Numbered from the stretch's first letter, positions 27,773-35,690 are shown. The stretch is DNA of 64,000 nucleotides from Alicyclobacillaceae bacterium (GCA_029961045.1 JASBVN010000010.1:1-64000), one strand, 5' to 3'. Notes: generated by a model not told the origin, from the sequence alone. A program made the numbers and translations.

Positions 27773-29958
27773 CTTTTTTCCGCGCCCGGATCCGCCGGTC
27801 CCCCCGTCCAGTACAGCCGCACCCGGTCCCCGGTCCGGAGCGGCCTGGTAAACTCCGCCGGCTCCCCGTTGACTTCCACGTGAAACAGCCGGTCCTCCGG
27901 TCCGCGCAATGCTTCGATGTCCACCACCCGGAACAGGTCGCTCACGATCCAGTCGGCGGGGCCAGCCGGAGCTGCAGTTTCCCACTCGTCCCCCGCCCGC
28001 AGCGGTGCATCCGGGCCGGCGATTTGACCGTTGCGGACGAGCAAAGTCTCTCCGCCGGCCTCCAGGTGTACCGGCCGGCCGTTGACTTCCACCGTTATCG
28101 CCGGGCGGGAGGGCGGAAGCTCCGGCCTGGCCGCATCCAGCCATTCTCCGATCACCGGTTCAGGCATTTCGACAATTTCGATTCGGTCTCCGCGGGCCAC
28201 CACGTCGTCCGGTCCGGCGGGCTGGCCGTTGCGCAACACCCGGAATCGGGGGCGACGGTGAACGACTTCCCGGCCGTTCCACCGAAAATGAATCTCGGCG
28301 GTGTCCCACGCCGTCTCCCGACCGAGGACGGCCAGCACTTCCGACAGGACTTCCGGAACATAGGCCTGAATCACCGCCCGATCCGTCACCGGCGTTTCGG
28401 GGCCGACCGGAAGCCCGTTCATCCAAATGCGGGGCGGAACGGCCACTTCTTCGCCGTTCAGCCGGACGGGGAAGCCTTCCGTTTCCGGAAGGAGGTCGCC
28501 CACCTTGCACCGGGCGTCCGAGCCGGGTTGTCCCGGCGTCACCTCTACGACGTCCCCGTGGGCCACGGGGCTGTCCAAATCGGCCGGCTCTCCGTTCCGC
28601 AGGATGTGAGGGCCGGTACCGGGTGTCCCCGGGATGATCCGGCGCTGTCCGTTGACTGTAACCGTGAGCGCGGCCCCCGGCCGGCCGAAGAGCGAACGGA
28701 TGTCGAGACCGGCGTGCAGCAGGGCGTCTCCGATCGAGAGGGGGCGGAAATCGAAAAGCCGGATTGTCCGCCCGGAAACCGTAAGGACGGCGGTGTGCAC
28801 CGGGTGTTCCAAGGCGGCGAGGGCGATCCCCAGGGGGGTAACCCCGTCCGGTCCCCGCAGTTTTGTCGGAATTTTAGCGAATCCTTTGACTTCGGAGACC
28901 GACCGGACGGCCACCCGGTCGGCGGGCAAATCGAGCCGGCGCGCGAGGGCGTCCGGGAGTCCAGGGGTGAGGCTGCCGCCGCCGATCAACAACACCGCCT
29001 GAGGGGGCCGGCCGTTTAGGGATAAAATTTCCCGGGCAATAAGAGCGGCCAGATGATCCACCGCTTCGACGATGGACTCCAGAATCTCGCGGGAGGAGAT
29101 TTCCCGGCGGTGGCCGAGGACATCGACGAACGACACGGCCGGCCGGTCTAGTTGCCGCTTGACTTTTTCGGCGGTGTCAAAATCGAGCAGCCACCGGTCG
29201 GCCAAAGCCTCGGTGATCTCGTCCCCGGCGCAAGGCACCATTCCATAGGCCACCACCGTACCTTCGGCGGTTACGGCGATGTCGGAGGTGCCGGCGCCGA
29301 CATCCACGAGGACCAAATTCAGCCGCCTCATGGAGGCCGGAATGAGCGCGTGGATCGCGGCGATGGGCTCCAGGGTCAGGGCGTGCATTTCCATACCCGC
29401 CGCCTCCAGGGCGGCTTGAAGGGAGTCCACCACCACCCGCGGCAGGAAGGTCCCGATGACTTCCACGGACGCCTCCAAACCCGCTTGACCCTCGAGATTG
29501 CCGATGGGCGCGCCGTCCAGCCAATAACCGACCACCGAATACCCCACGCAATGATACCATCCCCGCTGGTTGGGTTCGGACAGCAATTGTTTCTGGGCCG
29601 CTTCGAGGGCTTCCAATTCCAATCCCTTGACTCCCGCCGCGTCGAGGGCATTGCCTTGGAGGGGGCGAACCGCGCGGCCCCGGAATGTTTTCAACGCGCG
29701 CCCCGCCGCTGCCACGGCGACCTTCCGGAGAGGCCCGACCTTTTTTTCCAGTTTGGCCCGCAGTTCCCGCAACAGGCCCGCTACCAGAGGAACGTCGTGG
29801 ATCTGGCCGTCCAGCATGGAGCGAGTTTGATGTTCCATGATCTCCACGGCCTTGATTTGCAGCCCTTTCGGGCTCTGGACCGCCGCCAGCCCCACGACGG
29901 TTCGAGTCCCGATATCGAGAGAAAATAAAGGAGGAGACGTCGACTGGTTCACATTCAT
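27769..29958 (-). CDS. FtsA/PilM-like ATPase-fold protein with repeated C-terminal modules
   Basis: Large protein (about 729 aa) of the actin/Hsp70 ATPase fold. The N-terminal FtsA-type part (about residues 1-400) has phosphate 1 FSLDIGTRTVVGL, phosphate 2 VLVDVGAGTSDIAV near 220 and an adenosine motif VLLIGGGSLTPGLPDAL near 322. It is followed by about 300 residues of repeats with the pattern V-x-V-N-G ... R-N-G ... G-D (near 430-474, 495-534, 554-596, 619-659 and 690-717). AAGGGGG lies immediately before ATG 29958 and 7 nt before an in-frame GTG at 29952, so the GTG may be the true start; ATG 29991 has no site. It is convergent with dnaB and divergent from purA. Role unknown; a cytoskeletal or envelope scaffold is a guess. 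Confidence 0.8.
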   Translation of the reverse strand: MNVNQSTSPPLFSLDIGTRTVVGLAAVQSPKGLQIKAVEIMEHQTRSMLDGQIHDVPLVAGLLRELRAKLEKKVGPLRKVAVAAAGRALKTFRGRAVRPLQGNALDAAGVKGLELEALEAAQKQLLSEPNQRGWYHCVGYSVVGYWLDGAPIGNLEGQAGLEASVEVIGTFLPRVVVDSLQAALEAAGMEMHALTLEPIAAIHALIPASMRRLNLVLVDVGAGTSDIAVTAEGTVVAYGMVPCAGDEITEALADRWLLDFDTAEKVKRQLDRPAVSFVDVLGHRREISSREILESIVEAVDHLAALIAREILSLNGRPPQAVLLIGGGSLTPGLPDALARRLDLPADRVAVRSVSEVKGFAKIPTKLRGPDGVTPLGIALAALEHPVHTAVLTVSGRTIRLFDFRPLSIGDALLHAGLDIRSLFGRPGAALTVTVNGQRRIIPGTPGTGPHILRNGEPADLDSPVAHGDVVEVTPGQPGSDARCKVGDLLPETEGFPVRLNGEEVAVPPRIWMNGLPVGPETPVTDRAVIQAYVPEVLSEVLAVLGRETAWDTAEIHFRWNGREVVHRRPRFRVLRNGQPAGPDDVVARGDRIEIVEMPEPVIGEWLDAARPELPPSRPAITVEVNGRPVHLEAGGETLLVRNGQIAGPDAPLRAGDEWETAAPAGPADWIVSDLFRVVDIEALRGPEDRLFHVEVNGEPAEFTRPLRTGDRVRLYWTGGPADPGAEKS
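27808..28671 (-). repeat. Coding region of five tandem V-N-G/R-N-G/G-D modules
   Basis: Within the FtsA-like gene the translated segments TVTVNGQRR...ILRNGEPA...HGD, VRLNGEEV...WMNGLPVG, FRWNGREV...VLRNGQPAG...RGD, TVEVNGRPV...LVRNGQIAG...AGD and HVEVNGEPA...TGD share one pattern about 40 residues long, spaced about 60 residues apart. They are protein-level repeats; the DNA has diverged. Confidence 0.75.
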
Positions 29959-30010
29959 TCCCCCTTGGACATCCCTTTTAACATTCAACAAAGCCGGTCG
30001 GTTTTCCTGT

Positions 30011-30054
30011 CAACCCGAACGTTATCGCTCTTCCATTAAAAAACGTTCGTGGTT
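30011..30054. promoter_or_regulatory. Candidate PurR operator (two PurBoxes) upstream of purA
   Basis: Inverted PurBox-like 14-mers centred on CGAA (30016-30019) and TTCG (30046-30049), with 16 bp between the boxes, as known for PurR control sites in Bacillus. They lie just upstream of the purA -35 element. Confidence 0.65.
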
Positions 30055-30057
30055 TCG

Positions 30058-30086
30058 TTGACACCGGGCGGTGGGATTGCTACACT
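30058..30086 (+). promoter_or_regulatory. Promoter of purA
   Basis: Consensus TTGACA (30058-30063), 17-bp spacer, TACACT (30081-30086), about 70 bp upstream of the purA start. Confidence 0.8.
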
Positions 30087-30154
30087 TGGAGCGGTGACCG
30101 ACGGGACTGACGGACCTGTGTCGGGGACAGGTTATGGGACGGAGGTGTCCTCAG

Positions 30155-31450
30155 GTGGCTACCGTGGTGGTCGTGGGAACCCAATGGGGAGACGAAGGAA
30201 AAGGTAAGGTGACCGATTATTTGGCTCAGCGAGCCCAGGTGGTTGCCAGGTACCAGGGGGGTAACAACGCCGGACACACCATTTACATCCACGGTCGCGA
30301 ATACAAACTGCACCTGATTCCGTCCGGGATTCTGTACGCGGATAAACTGTGCGTGATCGGCAACGGCATGGTGGTGGACCCGGAAGCCCTGGTGCGGGAA
30401 ATCCGCTATCTGCATGAACAGGGCGTCAAGACGGACAATCTCCGGATCAGCGACCGGGCGCACGTGGTTCTGCCCTACCACCGCCGTTTGGACGAAGTGG
30501 AGGAAGAGCGCCGGGGCGTCGACCGCATCGGCACGACCCGCAAGGGAATCGGCCCGTGCTATATGGATAAAGCGGCGCGGATCGGCATCCGGATGTGTGA
30601 TTTGTTGGAACCGGAGGAGTTCAGCCGGAAACTGGTTCAGAATCTCGAGCAGAAGAACCGGTTGTTCGAGAAAATGTACGGAGTGGAAGGGTTCCGGTTG
30701 GAAGATATCCTGGATGAGTACAGCCAATATGCGGAAATCCTCCGCCCCTATGTGGTCGATACCTCCGTTGTGTTGAACCGGGCCATCGAAGAGGGCAAGG
30801 ACGTCCTCTTCGAAGGAGCGCAAGCCAGCATGTTGGACATCGATCAGGGAACATACCCCTATGTCACCGCGTCGAATCCCGTGGCCGGCGGGGTTTGCAT
30901 CGGCGCCGGGGTGGGGCCGACGAAGATCGATCGGGTCATCGGGGTCGTGAAAGCCTACAGCACCCGAGTAGGAGACGGTCCCTTTCCCACCGAACTCCGC
31001 GACGACGTGGGAGACCGAATCCGGGAAACCGCCCGGGAATACGGTACCACCACCGGCCGGCCCAGAAGGGTCGGTTGGTTTGACGCCGTGGTGGTCCGGC
31101 ATGCCAGAAGAGTGAGCGGCCTGGACGGACTGGCCCTGACCCGCCTGGATATTTTGACTGGACTGAAGGAACTGCAAATTTGCACCGGATATCGCTATCG
31201 CGGGCAGGTGTTGGAGGAATTTCCGGCCAGTCTGCGGGTGCTCCAGGAATGCGAACCGGTCTATGAGACGTTGCCCGGTTGGGACGAGGACGTCTCTTCC
31301 GCCCGCAGCTTTGACGAGTTGCCCGCAGCTGCCCGCCGGTATGTGACGCGAATTTCCGAATTGACAAACACGCCTTTGGCACTGATCTCGACCGGCCCGA
31401 ACCGGGAGCAGACCATTGAATTATCGGACGCCTTTGCCCCGCGGTGTTGA
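30155..31450 (+). CDS. purA: Adenylosuccinate synthetase
   Basis: GTP-dependent enzyme converting IMP and aspartate to adenylosuccinate, the first committed step to AMP. About 431 aa from GTG 30155 ([20 protein letters not shown]) with GGAGGTG 8 nt upstream; an upstream ATG (30134) adds non-conserved residues. Conserved elements are QWGDEGKGK, the catalytic His in [18 protein letters not shown], and [14 protein letters not shown]. Likely repressed by PurR through the operator upstream. A terminator follows. Confidence 0.98.
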   Translation: MATVVVVGTQWGDEGKGKVTDYLAQRAQVVARYQGGNNAGHTIYIHGREYKLHLIPSGILYADKLCVIGNGMVVDPEALVREIRYLHEQGVKTDNLRISDRAHVVLPYHRRLDEVEEERRGVDRIGTTRKGIGPCYMDKAARIGIRMCDLLEPEEFSRKLVQNLEQKNRLFEKMYGVEGFRLEDILDEYSQYAEILRPYVVDTSVVLNRAIEEGKDVLFEGAQASMLDIDQGTYPYVTASNPVAGGVCIGAGVGPTKIDRVIGVVKAYSTRVGDGPFPTELRDDVGDRIRETAREYGTTTGRPRRVGWFDAVVVRHARRVSGLDGLALTRLDILTGLKELQICTGYRYRGQVLEEFPASLRVLQECEPVYETLPGWDEDVSSARSFDELPAAARRYVTRISELTNTPLALISTGPNREQTIELSDAFAPRC

Positions 31451-31453
31451 AAG

Positions 31454-31490
31454 GCCCCGCCTCCCTTCCGGGGCGGGGCTTGCATTTTGG
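31454..31490 (+). terminator. Intrinsic terminator after purA
   Basis: GCCCCGCC (31454-31461), 10-nt loop, GGCGGGGC (31472-31479), then TTGCATTTTGG. Strong GC stem; the T tract is interrupted and overlaps the tRNA promoter candidate. Confidence 0.75.
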
Positions 31491-31508
31491 CCTGATACGT
31501 GATATAGT
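31480..31508 (+). promoter_or_regulatory. Candidate promoter of the tRNA cluster
   Basis: TTGCAT (31480-31485), 17-bp spacer, TATAGT (31503-31508), 50 bp upstream of the first tRNA-like sequence. Confidence 0.5.
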
Positions 31509-31558
31509 GTAGACTGTCTCCGGCGGCTGGTCTGCGGCCGGAGGCGGCCGTACAGCAT

Positions 31559-31633
31559 GAGCCATTAGCTCAGATGGTAGAGCACCTGACTTTTAATCAG
31601 GGTGTCGCAGGTTCGAGTCACCATGGCTCACCA
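31559..31633 (+). tRNA. tRNA-Lys (TTT), T-arm appears defective
   Basis: The acceptor GAGCCAT/ATGGCTC pairs fully, the D arm GCTC/GAGC is normal, and the anticodon arm CCTGA-CTTTTAA-TCAGG gives anticodon TTT (Lys); CCA is encoded. The T arm, however, reads GCAGG-TTCGAGT-CACC: the 3' side is one base short and does not pair with the 5' side (CCTGC would be expected). Either a damaged gene or a consensus error. Confidence 0.7.
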
Positions 31634-31700
31634 TGTAGCCGGCGCCGGAGGGGCTCGGATCTTCGGGAATGGGGTTCGAATCCCCATGAGGCGGGAAGAA
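31634..31700 (+). pseudogene. tRNA remnant (T-arm only)
   Basis: A perfect T arm ATGGGG-TTCGAAT-CCCCAT core (31669-31687) stands between tRNA-Lys and tRNA-Val, but no D arm, anticodon arm or matching 5' acceptor can be folded upstream. It looks like the 3' half of a deleted or scrambled tRNA gene. Confidence 0.5.
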
Positions 31701-31701
31701 T

Positions 31702-31771
31702 GGGCGGTTAAGCTCAGCGGAGAGCACTCGCTTCACACGCGAGGGTCTGGTTCGATCCCCAGTACCGCCCG
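31702..31771 (+). tRNA. tRNA-Val (CAC), several indels relative to a normal tRNA
   Basis: The acceptor GGGCGGT/ACCGCCC is perfect and the anticodon arm CTCGC-TTCACAC-GCGAG gives CAC (Val). The linker before the D stem has an extra A, the D loop lacks a base, the variable/T-arm 5' side is 2-3 bases short, and the T loop side has an extra C (TGG-TTCGATCC-CCA). No CCA is encoded. Functionality is doubtful as written. Confidence 0.6.
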
Positions 31772-31784
31772 CATTTTATTTACT

Positions 31785-31861
31785 TTGGGCATGGTGTAGA
31801 GGCCTAACATGCCTGCCTGTCACGCAGGAGATCGCGGGTTCGAATCCCGTCCTTTCCGCCA
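31785..31861 (+). tRNA. tRNA-Asp (GTC), acceptor stem does not pair
   Basis: The D arm GTGT/ACAT, anticodon arm (GCCT-GTCACGC-AGG region, anticodon GTC), T arm GCGGG-TTCGAAT-CCCGT and 3' CCA are all present. The expected 5' acceptor TTGGGCA does not pair with the 3' strand CCTTTCC; a shifted reading gives only 5 of 7 pairs. The 5' end may be rearranged. Confidence 0.6.
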
Positions 31862-31888
31862 GTCGGCCGGACCCGTCGGCAATCGCCC

Positions 31889-31965
31889 GGCTCGGTAGCT
31901 CAGTCGGTAAGCGCAGAGGACTGAAAATCCTCGTGTCGGCGGTTCGATTCCGTCCCGAGCCACCA
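31889..31965 (+). tRNA. tRNA-Phe (GAA), D-arm altered
   Basis: The acceptor GGCTCGG/CCGAGCC, anticodon arm GAGGA-CTGAAAA-TCCTC (GAA) and T arm GGCGG-TTCGATT-CCGTC are good, and CCA is encoded. After GCTC-AGTCGGTA the sequence is AGCGCA instead of the expected GAGCA, so the D stem has a mismatch and extra bases precede the anticodon stem. Confidence 0.75.
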
Positions 31966-31980
31966 GCCGAACGCAAAAAC

Positions 31981-32005
31981 GCCACCCGAGAACGGGTGGC
32001 TTTTT
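31981..32005 (+). terminator. Intrinsic terminator after the tRNA cluster
   Basis: GCCACCCG (31981-31988), AGAA loop, CGGGTGGC (31993-32000), then TTTTT. Confidence 0.9.
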
Positions 32006-32031
32006 CTGTTTCCGGTTCCCTTTTGCCGCCG

Positions 32032-32406
32032 TCACACCAAAGCCCCGAGGTCGCGGAGCAGAGAAAGAACCGACGGTTGGTCCGAGGACGGCACCACCGC
32101 CGTTACCAACCAGTTAAACGCCGTCTCGTCCGGGTCCCCCTCGTCCGCCATGCCGCTGGCACCGGGGTGCGCGGCCGCCAGGGGACTTTCGTCCCGGTCT
32201 GTCAACTCGCCGCTCAAAGTCAACGCCGCAAGACTGGGAATGTGCCCGTGAATCGGCGGTCTCCGGAGCGGTTCCGGCCCGCCGCCGGGAAAGGAACTGA
32301 CCGGGGCGATCTGTACGTCTCGAACGGCCCGGGCCCGCAGTTCCTCCGCAGCGCGGGAAGCGTCTTCGTAGCTTTTGAAATAGGCGAGAATGGCTTGTTC
32401 TGGCAT
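32032..32406 (-). CDS. Hypothetical protein
   Basis: About 124 aa starting at ATG 32406 (MPEQAILAYFKSYEDASRAAE) with AAAGGAGGAGGG upstream, which supports real translation. The N-terminal 35 residues look like a beta-alpha-beta unit and the last 30 (FNWLVTAVVPSSDQPSVLSLL) another beta-alpha unit, separated by a proline/glycine/aspartate-rich linker; a ferredoxin-like split domain is possible. No family was recognised. It is divergent from yycJ and occupies the site where walRK-yycHI lie in many Bacillales. Confidence 0.65.
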   Translation of the reverse strand: MPEQAILAYFKSYEDASRAAEELRARAVRDVQIAPVSSFPGGGPEPLRRPPIHGHIPSLAALTLSGELTDRDESPLAAAHPGASGMADEGDPDETAFNWLVTAVVPSSDQPSVLSLLRDLGALV

Positions 32407-32504
32407 CGAGGGCCCTCCTCCTTTTTGGATCGCGGTGGACATTCCCGCCCGGAACGCGGATAATGGACGTGATAAGGGATTGGTCGCTATTAGGGGGAAC
32501 GACG

Positions 32505-33350
32505 GTGTTGTCTTTTAGTATTTTGGCGAGCGGCAGTTCGGGTAATGCGGTCTTGGTCCGTTCGGAGACCACCTGTTTGTTGATCGATGCGGGCATCAGT
32601 GCGCGAAGATTGGAACAGGCTTTGCGGGCGCACGGGATTTCGCCGGAACGCCTCGACGCCGTGTTGATCACCCATGAACACCGCGATCACGTCAAGGGGT
32701 TGGCGGTGTTCGGGCGCCGTCACGCCGTGCCCGTCTGGGCGACGGCGGGCACATGGGCGGAACTGCCCCGGGTCGCCGGGGAAATCGGGACGGACCGGTG
32801 CTTTGTCTTTTCGCCGGAACAAGCGCTTTTTTTCGGGGATATTTCCGTCGAACCGGTGCCCGTGTCGCACGATGCCAGGGAGCCGGTGATGTTTTGCTTT
32901 TATCAGGGCGAGACCAAGTTGGCGCTTGCGACAGACTTGGGCTTTGTCGGCGACCGGTTGAAACGGGTCATGGCCGGAGCCCACGCGTATATTCTGGAAT
33001 CCAACCACGACGTGGCCATGCTGCGGGCGGGGCGATATCCGTGGCCGTTGAAGCGCCGGATATTGGGAGACAAAGGCCACCTGTCCAACGAGGCGGCCGG
33101 AGAAGCCCTGCTGGACCTCGCGGACGACCGTACGGAGCGCGTGTATTTGGCCCATTTGAGCGAAGAAAACAACCTTCCCGAACTGGCCCGGACGGCCGTC
33201 GAACGGGCGCTGAAGCGAGGGGGATTGGACCGCATCCCGGTGCGCGTGGCGCCGCGCCACGAAGCGACGGCTCTGTACACCATCGGGGGCCGGGCCCTCA
33301 GTGGCGGTGCGGATCTTCCGGGGGCCGGGATGTGGCAAAGGCGGCCATGA
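32505..33350 (+). CDS. yycJ: MBL-fold metallohydrolase YycJ/WalJ
   Basis: Metallo-beta-lactamase-fold hydrolase, 281 aa from GTG 32505 (VLSFSILASGSSGNAVLVRS) with AGGGGGAA upstream. The metal motif THEHRDHVKG (HxHxDH) is near residue 57, with VSHDA, ATDLG and LESNHD following. The Bacillus homologue is the last gene of the walRK operon and is thought to act on nucleic acids in cell-wall or DNA-repair physiology. Here it is followed by the HtrA protease and RlmH but not preceded by walRK. In-frame sequence upstream to 32463 is less likely coding. Confidence 0.93.
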   Translation: MLSFSILASGSSGNAVLVRSETTCLLIDAGISARRLEQALRAHGISPERLDAVLITHEHRDHVKGLAVFGRRHAVPVWATAGTWAELPRVAGEIGTDRCFVFSPEQALFFGDISVEPVPVSHDAREPVMFCFYQGETKLALATDLGFVGDRLKRVMAGAHAYILESNHDVAMLRAGRYPWPLKRRILGDKGHLSNEAAGEALLDLADDRTERVYLAHLSEENNLPELARTAVERALKRGGLDRIPVRVAPRHEATALYTIGGRALSGGADLPGAGMWQRRP

Positions 33351-33516
33351 CGTCCAATTCGCGGATTTTTTGGCGGATCTTTTCCCGATCGACAATGCCC
33401 GCTTCGACCAACCATTCAAATAGGGCGGCGAGCATCAGGGTGTTGCGGTATTCCGTCTCTCGGAGGTCGGCGATTTGCGCCGCCCAATCGACGAGGTCCG
33501 GTTTGTGCACGGCCAT
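33298..33516 (-). CDS. Small hypothetical protein
   Basis: 72-aa all-helical protein (MAVHKPDLVDWAAQIADLRE) with a good GGAGGGAGATGA site directly before its ATG. The middle is leucine-rich (NTLMLAALFEWLVEAGIVDREKIRQKIRE) and looks like a dimerisation or binding helix pair. Its 3' end overlaps the yycJ 3' end by 53 bp on the opposite strand. No family was recognised. Confidence 0.6.
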   Translation of the reverse strand: MAVHKPDLVDWAAQIADLRETEYRNTLMLAALFEWLVEAGIVDREKIRQKIRELDVMAAFATSRPPEDPHRH

Positions 33517-33653
33517 TCATCTCCCTCCATTATGAGGCGAATTCATACAAGATCATTCTAATCCCGAAAGGGTGATTCTATTCAAAAGATCTCCAAATCC
33601 TCTCGACCTCCGCCCCATAGGAATGAATCTTCCTTGACGGCAGCACCCGTCAA

Positions 33654-33683
33654 TTGAGAAGCCCCCCGCCGGCCCGCTATAAT
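33654..33683 (+). promoter_or_regulatory. Promoter candidate for the HtrA protease gene
   Basis: TTGAGA (33654-33659), 18-bp spacer, TATAAT (33678-33683), about 50 bp before the start codon. Confidence 0.65.
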
Positions 33684-33734
33684 GGGAGGGACGGTGGGTC
33701 GCATGGAAGGCAGCCCGGAAAGGAGGCGGAGTCG

Positions 33735-34919
33735 ATGGGGTTCTACGACAACGGCATCGAGGGGACCGGATCGAGGCGCCGCAGGCTCGCGTCGTGGCTG
33801 GCTGTGATCGTCGTATCGGCGTTGATCGGGTCGCTGGCGACCTTGATGCTGATCCCCGCGATGATCCGGAGCCATTTGTTGCCGATTCCCGCCTATGAGA
33901 CCCAAGGGGGCGCGCCGGATGCGCAGGGCGAGCGCCGGACGGTTAGCTATACGGTGGACACCGCCATTGTCGAGGCGGTCAACCGCGTCAAGCCTTCGAT
34001 CGTAGGCGTCGTAAACGTGGCCAAAGTTCCGGATTTTTGGCGCGGCCAGATCATTCAAAAGGATCAAGGGGTCGGGTCCGGTGTCATCTTTGACCGGTCC
34101 GGCCTGATTGTCACCAATAACCACGTGGTGCAGGACGCCAGTTCCGTCGAAGTGGTGCTGCAAGACGGAGAACGGGTCAAAGCCTCCCTGGTGGGAACGG
34201 ATGCCCTGACCGATTTAGCGGTGTTGCGCATTCCGGCGGATAAGGTGAAGCCGGAGATGGTGGCCGCTTTCGGGGATTCGGACAGCCTGCAGCCCGGAGA
34301 GCCGGCGATCGCCATCGGCAACCCGCTGGGATTGGAGTTTCGGCAGACGGTGACGGTGGGGGTGATCAGTGCGACCGGCCGGACCCTTCCGATCACCAAC
34401 GCCCAAGGGCAGGTCGTCTGGGAGCAGGATGTCATCCAGACGGACGCCGCCATCAATCCCGGCAACAGCGGCGGAGCCCTCTGCAACATCAAGGGGCAAG
34501 TGATCGGCATCAACAGCTCCAAGATCACGGAGACGGTCCAAGGCCCGGTGGAAGGATTGGGATTCGCCATTCCCATCAACGAGGCGAAACCCGTCATCGA
34601 ACAGTTGGTCCAGAACGGGCGCGTCATCCGCCCGGTGCTCGGGATTACCGCCAAGTCCCTGCAGGAATTGACCTTGACGGAACGGCCGAGGGTGCCCGTG
34701 GACTACGGCATCGTGGTGGGACAGGTCAGCGGGGGCGCCGAGGCGGCCGGTTTGCGGTCCGGAGACGTCATCGTGCAGGTCGACGACCGGACGGTCCGAA
34801 CCGTCTCCGATCTGCGAAAATATCTCTTTACGAAGAAACCGGGGGACACCGTAGCGGTGACTTTCTACCGTGGAACCGAAAAACAGACGGTGAACGTCAA
34901 GTTGTCGGCCGCCTCATGA
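33735..34919 (+). CDS. HtrA-like serine protease (YycK/HtrC type)
   Basis: Membrane-anchored DegP/HtrA protease, 394 aa from ATG 33735 (MGFYDNGIEGTG) with AAAGGAGG upstream. One transmembrane helix (about residues 19-43) follows a short cytoplasmic tail. The trypsin-like domain has the catalytic triad His in VTNNHVV, Asp in DALTDLAVLRI and Ser in INPGNSGGAL; a PDZ domain with GIVVGQVSGGAEAAGLRSGD ends the protein. It degrades or refolds misfolded envelope proteins. Order yycJ-htrA-rlmH is conserved. Confidence 0.95.
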   Translation: MGFYDNGIEGTGSRRRRLASWLAVIVVSALIGSLATLMLIPAMIRSHLLPIPAYETQGGAPDAQGERRTVSYTVDTAIVEAVNRVKPSIVGVVNVAKVPDFWRGQIIQKDQGVGSGVIFDRSGLIVTNNHVVQDASSVEVVLQDGERVKASLVGTDALTDLAVLRIPADKVKPEMVAAFGDSDSLQPGEPAIAIGNPLGLEFRQTVTVGVISATGRTLPITNAQGQVVWEQDVIQTDAAINPGNSGGALCNIKGQVIGINSSKITETVQGPVEGLGFAIPINEAKPVIEQLVQNGRVIRPVLGITAKSLQELTLTERPRVPVDYGIVVGQVSGGAEAAGLRSGDVIVQVDDRTVRTVSDLRKYLFTKKPGDTVAVTFYRGTEKQTVNVKLSAAS

Positions 34920-34960
34920 CGGGCGCCGCAAACGGATGAAACCGAGCGTTGAGGGCGTAG

Positions 34961-34992
34961 AAGGCCGGCGGCGTGCAGCTGCCGGCCTTTCT
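34961..34992 (+). terminator. Terminator-like hairpin after the HtrA gene
   Basis: AAGGCCGGC (34961-34969), 11-nt loop, GCCGGCCTT (34981-34989), then TTC. Stem is perfect but the T tract is short. Confidence 0.55.
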
Positions 34993-35107
34993 CACGGGAG
35001 CCCGGAACGGCTCCGGATGTGGAACAGCCGGTGCGGGTCCAGAAAGAGGATGGAGAAATGAGCGGTCGTGCCGCCGGATACCGTCTCGTTTGAGAAGGGA
35101 GCGGGCC

Positions 35108-35587
35108 GTGCAGATCTGCATCTTGTGTGTCGGTAAAATGAAGGAAAGATACTGGTTGGAAGCCGCAGAGGAGTATATCAAACGCCTTTCCGCCTATGCG
35201 GCCGTCGCCGTCGAGGAGGTGCCCGACCAACCTGTACCCGATTCTCCAACGCTAGGGCAGCAGGAGAGGATTCTCCGGGAGGAGGCGGACAAACTCCTCT
35301 ACCGGGTCAGGGATCGGGACTGGGTTGTGGCCCTGACCCTCGACGGCCGGCGGTGGACTTCGGAAGAATTTGCGCACCAGTGGGACGCGTGGACCGGCCA
35401 AGGAGCCGGTCGGTACGTTTTTGTGATCGGTGGCACTCTGGGTCTTCACGATCGGGTGATCCGGCGGGCCAACGCGACTTGGTCCCTCTCCCCGCTGACC
35501 TTTCCCCACCAACTGGCCCGGGTGATCGTCTTGGAACAATTGTATCGGGCATTTCAGATTCTTCGCGGCGGCAAGTATCATCGGTGA
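35108..35587 (+). CDS. rlmH: 23S rRNA (pseudouridine(1915)-N3)-methyltransferase RlmH
   Basis: SPOUT methyltransferase of 159 aa (the exact usual length) from GTG 35108 (VQICILCVGKMKERYWLEAA). The knot region FVIGGTLGLHDRVIRRA and the C-terminal HQLARVIVLEQLYRAFQILRGGKYHR are diagnostic. It methylates pseudouridine 1915 in helix 69 of 23S rRNA. Its place after the HtrA protease is conserved in Bacillales. Confidence 0.97.
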   Translation: MQICILCVGKMKERYWLEAAEEYIKRLSAYAAVAVEEVPDQPVPDSPTLGQQERILREEADKLLYRVRDRDWVVALTLDGRRWTSEEFAHQWDAWTGQGAGRYVFVIGGTLGLHDRVIRRANATWSLSPLTFPHQLARVIVLEQLYRAFQILRGGKYHR

Positions 35588-35690
35588 GAACACCGGGCCC
35601 CGGGGAATTGCAGTGAATGTTCATCCGAGATTTCGGCAAGGTTTTTTCGGCGGGAGAACGGGTCTTAACGGTTTCTTTGTGACATCGACA

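Noticed and set aside
29959-29991. Upstream ATG (29991) for the FtsA-like protein
   Set aside because: No ribosome-binding site precedes it; AAGGGGG just before 29958 supports ATG 29958 or GTG 29952.
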